This document shows, piece after piece, positions 8,132 to 15,948 of a stretch of DNA of 19,936 bases (position 1 is its first letter; each line of letters begins with the position of its first letter). A program made the position numbers and the translations under genes. A model generated the notes under the pieces. It did not search any database, was not told the origin of the DNA, and was given only the letters and a program-made list of their open reading frames with translations. Source of the stretch: an uncultured Acetatifactor sp. GTDB lineage: Bacteria; Bacillota; Clostridia; Lachnospirales; Lachnospiraceae. Location of the stretch: contig CAKRRU010000038.1 in NCBI GenBank assembly GCA_934394515.1, forward strand, positions 1 through 19,936. The letters are read 5' to 3'.

Positions 8132-9415
8132 CTACGCTTTTGTACGAAGCAGATCATAATGTTTGGCCGCTCCGGACAGTTTTATCCACAAGACCTGCTT
8201 GGGATGCGGAGCACTGTCCACACTTTCTCCGTCTTCTGTGTACATTGCTTCCACCGTGACCTGTACATTGCTGCCGTCAGGCTTCATGATCTCTATCGCG
8301 TCTTGGACACAGAATTTATTCCGCTGTTCGATTCTGCACAAAACATCCTGTGGATTCAGCCCTTCCGGAACGGTCTCCCAGATCTTTGCCGCTGTCTTTA
8401 CCGCTTCCGCAATTCCCAGATAAGTATACTCATTCACATAAGTATTACTATCATAGATCTGGGTATTTTCATCAGGCTTTCCAAAGTAAAAACCTGTTGT
8501 GAACTGTCTGTAGGTACACTTGGAGATCTCCGCTTTATACCAGTCCATATTTTTCTCGTACAGTTCCGGATCCGTAAAATAATCATCGATTGCCTTCCGG
8601 TAGGTTCTGGCCACAGTTGCCACATACAGCGCGGTCTTCATACGGCCTTCGATCTTCAGGCTGTCAATTCCCGCTTCCACCAGTTCCGGAATATGTTCGA
8701 TCATGCACAGATCCTTGGAATTAAAAATATAAGTTCCCCGCTCATTCTCATATACCGGCAGATACTCTCCCGGCCTCGTCTCTTCCACGACCGCATATTT
8801 CCAGCGGCAGGGATGGGTACAGGCTCCTCTGTTGGCATCTCTTCCGGTGAAGAAATTGCTTAAAAGACATCTTCCGGAGTAGGAAATGCACATAGCACCG
8901 TGCACGAAGCTCTCAATCTCCATGTCTGCCGGGATTTTTTCCCGAATGCCCTTGATCTCCGTCAAAGATAATTCTCTGGCAGATACCACTCTCTTCGCAC
9001 CCAGTTTCCACCAGAACAAATAGGTCTCGTAGTTGGTATTATTTGCCTGTGTGGAAATATGCACCTCCACCTGCGGCCATACTTCTTTGGCGATCATAAA
9101 CATTCCGGGATCGGAAATGATCAGCGCATCCGGCTGTTCCGGTTTCATATCCCGCAATTGTGCAAAATATTTCCGGGCTCCGTCCAGATCATAGTTATGT
9201 GCCAGGATATTAGCCGTCACATAGACCTTTACTCCATGTGCATGCGCAAAAGCAATTCCCTCTGCCATCTCTTCACTGCTGAAATTCTTCGCCTTGGCGC
9301 GCAGTCCGAAGGCTTCTCCTCCGATATACACCGCATCCGCCCCGAACATGACAGCAGTTTTCAATACTTCCAGGCTGCTGGCCGGGATTAATAGTTCCGG
9401 TTTTTTATAGGTCAT
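8132..9415 (-). CDS. trhP: U32 family protein, TrhP-type tRNA uridine 5-hydroxylation
   Basis: The 427-aa protein belongs to family U32 (PF01136). The diagnostic block is near residues 170-206: E-S-F-V-H-G-A-M-C, SYSGRC, then R-G-A-C-T-H-P-C-R-W. C176, C183, C199 and C203 are candidate iron-sulfur ligands. E. coli TrhP (YegQ) and B. subtilis YrrN/YrrO use prephenate to make 5-hydroxyuridine at wobble U34; length and motifs match YrrO. TrmR, the enzyme for the next step, is encoded at 15207-15872. In B. subtilis the two are adjacent, but here membrane genes lie between. The ATG starts one base after the stop of the 612-aa gene, with AGGAG in that gene's 3' end, so translation is probably coupled. 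An older peptidase or collagenase annotation is possible but less likely. Confidence 0.88.
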   Translation of the reverse strand: MTYKKPELLIPASSLEVLKTAVMFGADAVYIGGEAFGLRAKAKNFSSEEMAEGIAFAHAHGVKVYVTANILAHNYDLDGARKYFAQLRDMKPEQPDALIISDPGMFMIAKEVWPQVEVHISTQANNTNYETYLFWWKLGAKRVVSARELSLTEIKGIREKIPADMEIESFVHGAMCISYSGRCLLSNFFTGRDANRGACTHPCRWKYAVVEETRPGEYLPVYENERGTYIFNSKDLCMIEHIPELVEAGIDSLKIEGRMKTALYVATVARTYRKAIDDYFTDPELYEKNMDWYKAEISKCTYRQFTTGFYFGKPDENTQIYDSNTYVNEYTYLGIAEAVKTAAKIWETVPEGLNPQDVLCRIEQRNKFCVQDAIEIMKPDGSNVQVTVEAMYTEDGESVDSAPHPKQVLWIKLSGAAKHYDLLRTKA

Positions 9416-9416
9416 T

Positions 9417-11255
9417 TTATTTCTCCTCTTTCTCCTTCATAACATCTTTTTCACGATAAGCACACCATGCCAGATTCAGCGGAAGCATTACCATTACCGG
9501 AAGCATATAGCGGAGATACCCATTTACCGGTGACAATATGCATACCGCAAACACAAGTATTGTCGGCATCATCAGCAAGATTCTCTTACGTTTTCCGGCT
9601 GCCATCAGATAAACCACACATCCGATCAGCACATACCCGTGAAATCCCGCATTGTAGAGCAGAGAGATCAACGGAAATACTGCCGCTGTATGTGTCAGCT
9701 CCACCAGAAAATCTCTAGCAGCTTTCCTCTGTGGCAAAAATCCCACTTCCATATAAAACTCATCCGCGGAAAGCTGTTCCCTTCCGATGGTATTCTCTAC
9801 GATCGGAGGATCTTTTGTATCCTTCCGGTCCATATAAAAATATCCGTAGGTCTGATTAAAAATTGCCTGAATGCACGTATCCGGATGCCTGAAAAACTGC
9901 GAAAAGCAGACCTTCAGGTAATCTCTCAACTGTTCCTTTGTCGGCTCACCCAATATCTGAAATTTGGAAGCATCGGAAATTTCAGGCGTATAATGTGCCG
10001 TTCCCAGCTGATCATAATCATCAAAAAGCTCTGATAAAACTTCGTGTTCCCATTCCGTAACATCTTCGCTATGGTCCCTCTGGTATCTTGCAGTCTGCTG
10101 GGTCAGGATAGATAACGCCTCCGCAATGTTTCCCTGGGGTATATTGTGGGCCGGCATATAGATTTCTTCCACTGCAAACAAAATTGAAAAGCCTGTTACT
10201 ATTGTAAACAAATACAGTTTCCATTGTTTTTTATAATATATAAACAGACAAACCAAAGAAACAGCCAGCAAAAAGCGCCCTTCTTTTCTGGTGAGGATCA
10301 TGCCGTAAGAAGCGCAGCAGAAAACGATCTGTTTCCAGTGTTTCCGTTTTTCGGTTCCGTCTATCAGCATATCCGCAAATGACACGCAGAAATACAGCAG
10401 ACTGATATAGTACTGCGTGTCTTTCGCCACTGTATATCCCCACATAGGGAACAGGGGCAGGACCGTAAGGAATAAAAGACCAAACCAGCGGATCCAGACC
10501 GGTGTCTTCATCTTTTTCAGAATGTACATCAGGTAAGCTATTCCTGTCCATTGCAGCAGAGACTGTAACATTGTATACGTGCAGATACCCAGATTATCCG
10601 ATCCCAGCACCGTTCTTCCGAAAGCCAGACACCTTCCCATTAATGCCGTAGATACCACCGGATGTTTATTGTCATTTTCAATAACTCCCATGTATTTCCA
10701 CAATTGTTCAAAGGCATCTGCCTGGATCGGTCCGGGGAAAAAGCTGATCACATAAGGCAGCGCACAGATCATTGCGAAGAAAAAAGGCCCCCAGAAAGGC
10801 TGCTTTTCAAACAAGAACTGTTCTACCGCTCCTTTGGCTTCTCTTCGCTGTATTCCCTTCCGGTACTTCGGGACACAGGATCCCAAAACAATGAGACTGG
10901 AATACAAAAAGTAATAGCCTGCCATTACCACAAGTGCCAGTAAAAACTGCGGAAAGCTGCCAAAAAGATAGTCCCAGTCCGCCAGCTCATGATAGCTCAT
11001 CCCCAGTACCGTGGTAAAAGCAAAAAAACCGCACAGAATACGCAGCCATTTGTTTTTGCTTATTTTTTCTTCCCGCGTGATCCAGAGGACAGTGCCGATA
11101 CCAGCCGCCAGAAATACAAGTTCCACGTGCAGCCCGTTCAGGCCGCCGTTCAACGCCGACAGGCTTCCGGGTGTCAATGCATATACCATCAGCAATATTT
11201 TTATAAAAAATCCCGTTTTTTTCCGGAATTCTTTTTGATCAGTCATTTGCTCCAT
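9417..11255 (-). CDS. DUF6020-like polytopic membrane protein, probable glycosyltransferase
   Basis: The 612-aa protein has about 12-14 hydrophobic segments. Conserved-looking loops resemble the DUF6020 family: PGPIQADAFEQ at 174-184 (D180, Q184), N-x-H-P near 196-199, V-A-K-D at 276-279 and TRKEGR at 322-327. Acidic, His and Arg residues in external loops suggest a GT-C-like enzyme acting on lipid-linked sugars, but no substrate is known to me. A hydrophilic segment near 390-500 separates two membrane blocks. Its ATG (11255) lies 17 nt inside the 3' end of the 234-aa gene, with an AAAGGAG site, so the pair is translationally coupled. The stop codon precedes the trhP ATG by one base. The family call is from motif memory, not a search. 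Confidence 0.65.
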   Translation of the reverse strand: MEQMTDQKEFRKKTGFFIKILLMVYALTPGSLSALNGGLNGLHVELVFLAAGIGTVLWITREEKISKNKWLRILCGFFAFTTVLGMSYHELADWDYLFGSFPQFLLALVVMAGYYFLYSSLIVLGSCVPKYRKGIQRREAKGAVEQFLFEKQPFWGPFFFAMICALPYVISFFPGPIQADAFEQLWKYMGVIENDNKHPVVSTALMGRCLAFGRTVLGSDNLGICTYTMLQSLLQWTGIAYLMYILKKMKTPVWIRWFGLLFLTVLPLFPMWGYTVAKDTQYYISLLYFCVSFADMLIDGTEKRKHWKQIVFCCASYGMILTRKEGRFLLAVSLVCLFIYYKKQWKLYLFTIVTGFSILFAVEEIYMPAHNIPQGNIAEALSILTQQTARYQRDHSEDVTEWEHEVLSELFDDYDQLGTAHYTPEISDASKFQILGEPTKEQLRDYLKVCFSQFFRHPDTCIQAIFNQTYGYFYMDRKDTKDPPIVENTIGREQLSADEFYMEVGFLPQRKAARDFLVELTHTAAVFPLISLLYNAGFHGYVLIGCVVYLMAAGKRKRILLMMPTILVFAVCILSPVNGYLRYMLPVMVMLPLNLAWCAYREKDVMKEKEEK

Positions 11256-11943
11256 CTGCTGTTTTTCTCCTTTGTCCCCGGTATTTAAATGCTCTGTCCA
11301 AGACTTCCATCATCAGTAAATAAATCAAAGCATTTCCCATCCAGTAACCCCCGATAATGACGATCTTATCCGGATGTATCTCATAGGAATATCGTGCGGT
11401 CGCCTGTGCGTCATCCGCTCCGAACAACTCCCCGTTTCTTTCCAGGCGGATATTTTCGGGAGCCATGCCGTTTCCATGTTCACCGTACATAAAGCAGATA
11501 TCGCAGCCGGAATTCTCAGGCACCGTCAGGGTCCAGTGATACATCTTCTTTGTCGAAAGTCTTTTTTCTATAGGAATGGTATAATAATGTTCTGCCGTCA
11601 TATCCTGCAAAGGAATCTCCTGTGACAACATTTCCGTTCCTTTTTCGTCATACAGGCCAAAGTACAGCTTCTGATCGCCGGCGGCCTCCTGTACAAACCC
11701 CAGCGCGAATTCTATCTGATCCAGTCTGGAATAAAGCGGTTGAAAATACTGTGTGATCTGAGTCTCTTCCGTTATTGGTTCGCTGTACACCGCATACTCG
11801 CTGTAAGAAGAGCTCAGATATGCATTATGTACCAGATATCCCGGCCAGATCGCCAGCTCTGAAACGATCAGCAAAAGCGTTAATAATCCTTTACAGATCA
11901 TCTCCGCCCTGCCTGTTTTTCTTTTCGCTTTTGCTTCTCTCAT
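11239..11943 (-). CDS. membrane-anchored protein with an extracytoplasmic domain, unknown function
   Basis: The 234-aa protein is not recognised as a named family. It has a basic N-terminus, a membrane segment near 17-34, an extracytoplasmic domain of about 160 residues rich in alternating hydrophobic and polar residues (probably beta-sandwich), a second membrane segment near 194-213 and a basic C-terminus. Two cysteines lie close together near residue 160 (S-G-C-D-I-C). The layout resembles accessory domains found next to GT-C proteins. It has AAGGAG 8 nt before the ATG. It overlaps the DUF6020-like gene by 17 nt, so the two products may form a complex. A carbohydrate-binding or scaffold role is inference. 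Confidence 0.6.
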   Translation of the reverse strand: MREAKAKRKTGRAEMICKGLLTLLLIVSELAIWPGYLVHNAYLSSSYSEYAVYSEPITEETQITQYFQPLYSRLDQIEFALGFVQEAAGDQKLYFGLYDEKGTEMLSQEIPLQDMTAEHYYTIPIEKRLSTKKMYHWTLTVPENSGCDICFMYGEHGNGMAPENIRLERNGELFGADDAQATARYSYEIHPDKIVIIGGYWMGNALIYLLMMEVLDRAFKYRGQRRKTADGAND

Positions 11944-12064
11944 AAAACAGTTCTCCTTGCTGTAAATATCACCTTTTGCGACAATTTACAATGTACTTTA
12001 TCTTCTATCTGTGATAAACTGTTAACCATCATTAATACACTATATCTATATAAGGATACACGAG
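11944..12064. promoter_or_regulatory. divergent promoter region between two membrane-protein operons
   Basis: This 121-bp AT-rich gap lies between divergent genes. Best minus candidate: -35 TTAACA (12025-12020), 17-nt spacer, -10 GATAAA (12002-11997), start near 11990. Best plus candidate: -35 TTGCGA (11976-11981), 17-nt spacer, -10 TATCTT (11999-12004), start near 12011. The two candidates overlap, so shared control is possible. Neither is close to consensus. Confidence 0.35.
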
Positions 12065-13633
12065 ATGAAGAATTTATGCAAACAAAACCTCATATTACTG
12101 TTTATGCTGTGTGTCACGGTCTTCTTAAGATTCTACAAGCTCACGGTATTACCCGATGTTTTACATGTAGATGAGGCTGCTCTCGGATATAATGCCTGGT
12201 GTCTGGCCAATTACGGCACCGACCGTTATCTCAATGTATTGCCGTTTTATCCCCAGAATTTTTATGGTGGGCAGAGCCCGCTCTATACTTATTTGGTGGT
12301 TCTGCTGATCAGGTTTTTCGGAAAGGGAAACTTATCTCTTTTTCTGGTACGTCTCCCCGCCGCTGTTGCAGGGATTCTTTTATGGTGCGCCGGAACCAAA
12401 AGCATGGATCTTGTCTTTGAGAACAAGAAGCTGACGGTGACCGCTTCCCTTTTTCTTGCTTTTTGCCCTTATTTTATTATGGCAGGCAGATATGCTCTGG
12501 ATTGCAACCTGATGTTATGCTGCGTTGCCTGTTCCATTCTGGTCCTTTTGTATTATCTGAAGACAGAGAAACTGTCCTGGCTGCTTCTGTCCGGAGTCTG
12601 TTTTGGGATTACGATGTACTCCTATGCCCTGAGTTATTTGATCGTGCCCCTGTTTCTGGTTCTGATCTCCCTGTATCTGCTTTACCACAAGAAAATTACG
12701 GTACGGCGCATTTTCTTCTGGGCTGTTACTTTTTGTGTTACCGCGCTGCCGGTCATTCTTTTCGGCTATACACTGTTATTCCATACGGAACCCATTCATT
12801 TTCTTGGGTTTACCATTGCTCCCATTTCCGGCAATCGCATGGAGGAGCTTTCGTTTTCCTCTCTGTGGCCCAATTTTCTGCATAATCTTAAGATCACACT
12901 GACCTACAGCATTTATCCCATGGATGCTGTGGACAAATTTTATACCTTATATCCCGTTTCCATTCCGTTTATCCTGCTCGGTATGCTTTGTTCCGTTTAT
13001 GACTTCGGAAATTCCTTCCGGACACACAGGTTTCACTTCAGCACGATCTACCTGTTCTACTTTGTCTGCTGCTCTTTCATTGTAGCGCTGACACCTACAG
13101 AGCATCTTTATCGTGCCAACAGTGTTTATATCTGTTATTTGTTCTTTTTCCTGCGTGGAATTTTAGCCTGCTGTCGTTTTCTTACTGTTTACCGCATGGC
13201 TTTCGCAGAAGTTCTGGCCTGTAGCTATCTGCTGTGGAGCATGGCTTTTCTGCGTTACTATTACACCATGTATTCCATGCTGGACCTTTATTCCTATGCC
13301 AATTCCTTTTACTTTGCCGTAATTCCCGACATTGTAACCTACATTGATGAGAATCTGCCTGACTCGGAATTGTATGCGGACTGCGTGAATGTGGAAGAAT
13401 TCTTATATTTTTACTACCCGATCTCCCCTTATGAACGTGTTCCGCTGTCAGCCGGGGAAGAAGCCGGCGAATCCACTCCACATTACATTGTGGACGGTTC
13501 CACACCGCTCACCCCAAAATCAGCCTACATCGTCCGCAAAGAGAATCAGGAGTTCATCGACCACATTACCGATTCCGGATTTACTTATCATGCGGTGGAA
13601 TTTGCACCCTATTATTTATTCTATTTTGATTGA
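12065..13633 (+). CDS. GT39-like (PMT_2/ArnT type) membrane glycosyltransferase, first paralogue
   Basis: The 522-aa protein has an N-terminal membrane helix at about 8-22 followed by the GT39-like first external loop: H-V-D-E-A at 34-38 (D36, E37 as candidate catalytic acids), G-Y-N-A-W, Y-G-T-D-R at 50-54, and GGQSPLYTY at 68-76. About ten further hydrophobic segments and a soluble C-terminal tail of about 100 residues follow. Such enzymes transfer a sugar from polyprenyl phosphate to an acceptor on the outer face of the membrane. Donor and acceptor are unknown. AAGGA lies 8 nt before the ATG. It is the first gene of a two-gene plus-strand operon with a close paralogue and faces away from the 234-aa gene. 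Confidence 0.8.
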   Translation: MKNLCKQNLILLFMLCVTVFLRFYKLTVLPDVLHVDEAALGYNAWCLANYGTDRYLNVLPFYPQNFYGGQSPLYTYLVVLLIRFFGKGNLSLFLVRLPAAVAGILLWCAGTKSMDLVFENKKLTVTASLFLAFCPYFIMAGRYALDCNLMLCCVACSILVLLYYLKTEKLSWLLLSGVCFGITMYSYALSYLIVPLFLVLISLYLLYHKKITVRRIFFWAVTFCVTALPVILFGYTLLFHTEPIHFLGFTIAPISGNRMEELSFSSLWPNFLHNLKITLTYSIYPMDAVDKFYTLYPVSIPFILLGMLCSVYDFGNSFRTHRFHFSTIYLFYFVCCSFIVALTPTEHLYRANSVYICYLFFFLRGILACCRFLTVYRMAFAEVLACSYLLWSMAFLRYYYTMYSMLDLYSYANSFYFAVIPDIVTYIDENLPDSELYADCVNVEEFLYFYYPISPYERVPLSAGEEAGESTPHYIVDGSTPLTPKSAYIVRKENQEFIDHITDSGFTYHAVEFAPYYLFYFD

Positions 13634-13637
13634 TCAC

Positions 13638-13642
13638 GAGGT
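13638..13642 (+). promoter_or_regulatory. ribosome binding site deciding the start of the second GT39-like gene
   Basis: GAGGT lies 8 nt before ATG 13651. The longer frame opening with TTG at 13630 overlaps the previous stop and would carry this site inside its coding sequence, so ATG 13651 is preferred. The resulting N-terminus (MKTTFKK) resembles that of the first paralogue (MKNLCKQ). Confidence 0.7.
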
Positions 13643-13650
13643 ATCTGCAG

Positions 13651-15222
13651 ATGAAAACAACCTTCAAAAAATACCGGTATCCGGCAGCGATCCTTCTTTT
13701 ATTCCTTGTTGCTGTCTTTTTACGCATCTATCGGCTGGAAGAGCTTCCCGATGTCCTCCATATTGACGAAGCGGGGCTTGGATATAACGCCTGGTGTCTG
13801 GCGCATTACGGAACCGACCGTTATCTCAATGTCCGCCCCTTTTATCCGCAGAATTTTTACGGAGGCCAGAGTCCTCTTTATACCTACTCTCTGGCTCTCT
13901 TCATTAAGACTATCGGTCGCGGAAATCTGTCCCTGTGGATTTTGAAGCTTCCGGCCATACTCGCCGGTCTTCTTCTGTTTTTTGTGGGGACAGGGAGCAT
14001 CCGGCTCCTGTTTCAGGATAAAAAATGGTGCATTACCACAGCTTTCCTTTTGGCAGTATGCCCTTATTATATCATGTCCTCGCGTTTTGCCCTGGACTGC
14101 AATCTTATGCTGTGCTGTTCTTCCATAGCTTTATTTTTTCTGCTCCGTTTTACACAGACAGACCGGCTGGCGGATCTTATGGCATCCGGCATCTTTTTCG
14201 GTATTACTCTGTATTCCTACGCCCTGAGTTATTTCTGGATCCCCATTTTTCTGGTCAGCATTACCCTGTATCTGTTATTCACGAAGAAAATTTCTTTCCG
14301 CAAGGTTCTGATCTATGCCGCCTGTGTATGCATTACAGCGATTCCTGTGATTCTGTTTGCCTGTTCGCTTCTGTTCCACTGGGAGCCGATTCATTTTCTC
14401 GGTCTCACCATATCTCCGATTGCTTCCGACCGTATGTCGGATGTCGGTATTACTTCTTTCCGGGAAAATATTATAGATATCATAAAGATTACATTGACAT
14501 GCGGTTCTTACCGTCTGGATGCTGTGCCTAAATTCTATACCTTATATCCTGTATCCATCCCCTTTATTATTTTAGGTTTTGGAGGTGCAGTGTATGATTT
14601 TCTGTTGTCTTTCCGGAAAAGGATTTTTCACGACAGTAGTATTTATCTGTTGTTTTTCCTCAGTGGCCTGATCACCATCGGTTTTTCCGGTTCCGGTTAT
14701 GTTTATCGTGCCAACAGCTTTTTCCTCTGCTATCTTGTATTCCTGATAAAGGGGATTTCGCTCGTATACCGTTTTCTTTCCTCTTACCGGACTGTCTTTG
14801 CCGTTCTGTTAGCCGGAAGTTATTTCTTATGGGGCATTTCTTTCTGCAGCTTTTATTTCCGGGTCTACACCATGACCGACGTCTGTCCGAATTATCTGTA
14901 CTCGATTTCTTTTAAGGAGTGTATTGATGATGCGAATGCTGTTCTCGATTATTCCGACCTCTACGTGGATCTGGTGGGTATGAAAGACTTCTTCTACTTT
15001 TATTATCCTGCCTCTCCCTATGATACACAGGACGGGGAAACTTTCACCGACGGCATACACACTTATCATTTTCTTACCGACTACTCTACAGAGATCGCAC
15101 CCTCTTCTGTTTACGTAGTATATAAGCAGAATAATGACTTTATGTTGAAGCTGCGGGAATCCGGTCTTTCCTGGCAGGTCATGGAATATCCCTATTACTA
15201 TGTCATTTATTTTGAATCCTGA
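13651..15222 (+). CDS. GT39-like (PMT_2/ArnT type) membrane glycosyltransferase, second paralogue
   Basis: The 523-aa protein is collinear with the preceding one. The same first-loop signature is present: L-P-D-V-L-H-I-D-E-A (D39, E40), Y-G-T-D-R, Y-P-Q-N-F-Y-G-G-Q-S-P-L-Y-T-Y near 65-79, and the shared middle block around H-F-L-G-L-T-I-S-P-I. It has about eleven hydrophobic segments and a soluble C-terminus of about 100 residues that differs most between the copies. The start is ATG 13651, chosen over TTG 13630 because of the ribosome binding site. Its stop region overlaps the 3' end of the convergent methyltransferase gene by 16 bp. Tandem duplication with divergence of the tails suggests two different acceptors or donors, which is inference. 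Confidence 0.8.
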   Translation: MKTTFKKYRYPAAILLLFLVAVFLRIYRLEELPDVLHIDEAGLGYNAWCLAHYGTDRYLNVRPFYPQNFYGGQSPLYTYSLALFIKTIGRGNLSLWILKLPAILAGLLLFFVGTGSIRLLFQDKKWCITTAFLLAVCPYYIMSSRFALDCNLMLCCSSIALFFLLRFTQTDRLADLMASGIFFGITLYSYALSYFWIPIFLVSITLYLLFTKKISFRKVLIYAACVCITAIPVILFACSLLFHWEPIHFLGLTISPIASDRMSDVGITSFRENIIDIIKITLTCGSYRLDAVPKFYTLYPVSIPFIILGFGGAVYDFLLSFRKRIFHDSSIYLLFFLSGLITIGFSGSGYVYRANSFFLCYLVFLIKGISLVYRFLSSYRTVFAVLLAGSYFLWGISFCSFYFRVYTMTDVCPNYLYSISFKECIDDANAVLDYSDLYVDLVGMKDFFYFYYPASPYDTQDGETFTDGIHTYHFLTDYSTEIAPSSVYVVYKQNNDFMLKLRESGLSWQVMEYPYYYVIYFES

Positions 15223-15872
15223 TTCCGCTCTTCCTTTTTCGTACTCAGTGTCACACCATCACCCACCGGCAGGATCACCGTCTCCAGCCCCGGGTGATGT
15301 TTTAATTCATACAGATATTCTCTCATTCTCGCATGGATGGTACGGTTCCGCCTGGTAACGGCGAAGCGGGACTCTATGATGTCTCCGTCCTGTAATACAT
15401 TATCGGAGATCAGAAGTCCCCCGGGTGACAATAGCCGCAGAATATCCGGGAGGAAATTAATATACTGTCCTTTGGCTGCATCCATAAAGATCACGTCATA
15501 AGTACTGTCCAGTTCTTTCAGAATCTCCGTGGCATCTCCCTCCAGAAGTGTAATGCGATCTTCTCTCCCCGTTTTGCGGAAATTTTCTTTCGCAATGGGA
15601 ATTCTTTTCTCATATTTTTCAATCGTGGTGATATGACAGTCCGCCGGTGCATATTCACTCATCAGTAACGCAGAAAAGCCGATGGCTGTCCCGACTTCCA
15701 GGATGCTCTTCGGCTTTGTATAGGTCAGTAAAAATTTTAACAGACTTTGCATTGATCTGCGTATGATCGGGACCTGTGTCTCCAGCGCATATTTTTCAAT
15801 CTCATTCAGCCACGCCGGATTCCCGCTGTCCAGGGAATCAATAAATGCGGACATTCTCTCGTCTATGATCAT
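15207..15872 (-). CDS. trmR: class I SAM O-methyltransferase, TrmR-type (tRNA mo5U34)
   Basis: The 221-aa protein is of the catechol-O-methyltransferase-like family (PF01596). SAM motif I is EVGTAIGFSA at 59-68; candidate metal ligands are D131 (F-M-D-A-A-K-G-Q-Y) and D157-N158 (I-S-D-N-V-L). Length and context match B. subtilis YrrM/TrmR, which methylates 5-hydroxyuridine to 5-methoxyuridine at tRNA position 34. Its partner TrhP is encoded at 8132-9415. Start chosen at ATG 15872, which has GGAG 6 nt upstream; the in-frame ATG at 15884 has no such site. It follows the MltG-like gene on the same strand, as yrrM follows yrrL. It ends inside the 3' end of the convergent GT39-like gene, leaving no room for a terminator between them. 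A small-molecule O-methyltransferase is the alternative. Confidence 0.85.
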   Translation of the reverse strand: MIIDERMSAFIDSLDSGNPAWLNEIEKYALETQVPIIRRSMQSLLKFLLTYTKPKSILEVGTAIGFSALLMSEYAPADCHITTIEKYEKRIPIAKENFRKTGREDRITLLEGDATEILKELDSTYDVIFMDAAKGQYINFLPDILRLLSPGGLLISDNVLQDGDIIESRFAVTRRNRTIHARMREYLYELKHHPGLETVILPVGDGVTLSTKKEERNQDSK

Positions 15873-15878
15873 ACTATT

Positions 15879-15882
15879 CTCC
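15879..15882 (-). promoter_or_regulatory. ribosome binding site deciding the start of the methyltransferase gene
   Basis: GGAG on minus lies 6 nt before ATG 15872. The upstream ATG at 15884 overlaps this region and is preceded by GCGTTTGCGGA, a poor site. Confidence 0.6.
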
Positions 15883-15913
15883 ATTCCGCAAACGCTTTTG
15901 TCTCGCAGAGAGC

Positions 15914-15947
15914 CGCAATGTGTATCCGGGATACGTATCGTTTTGCG
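15914..15947 (-). other. stem-loop between the MltG-like gene and trmR
   Basis: On minus, CGCAA pairs with UUGCG as an outer stem, and inside it GUAUC-CCG-GAUAC forms a small hairpin. It fills about half of the gap of roughly 75 nt before trmR. No T-tract follows, so it is not a standard terminator; it could be an mRNA processing or stability element. Its function is unknown. Confidence 0.35.
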
Positions 15948-15948
15948 A

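Noticed and set aside
8159..8863. 234-aa open frame on plus opposite the U32 gene
   Set aside because: It lies antisense to a strongly conserved gene and shows no domain or convincing start context.
11963..11991. promoter TTGTAA-17-TATTTA on minus for the 234-aa gene
   Set aside because: Its predicted start would fall in the ribosome binding site at 11953-11958, so translation would be poor.
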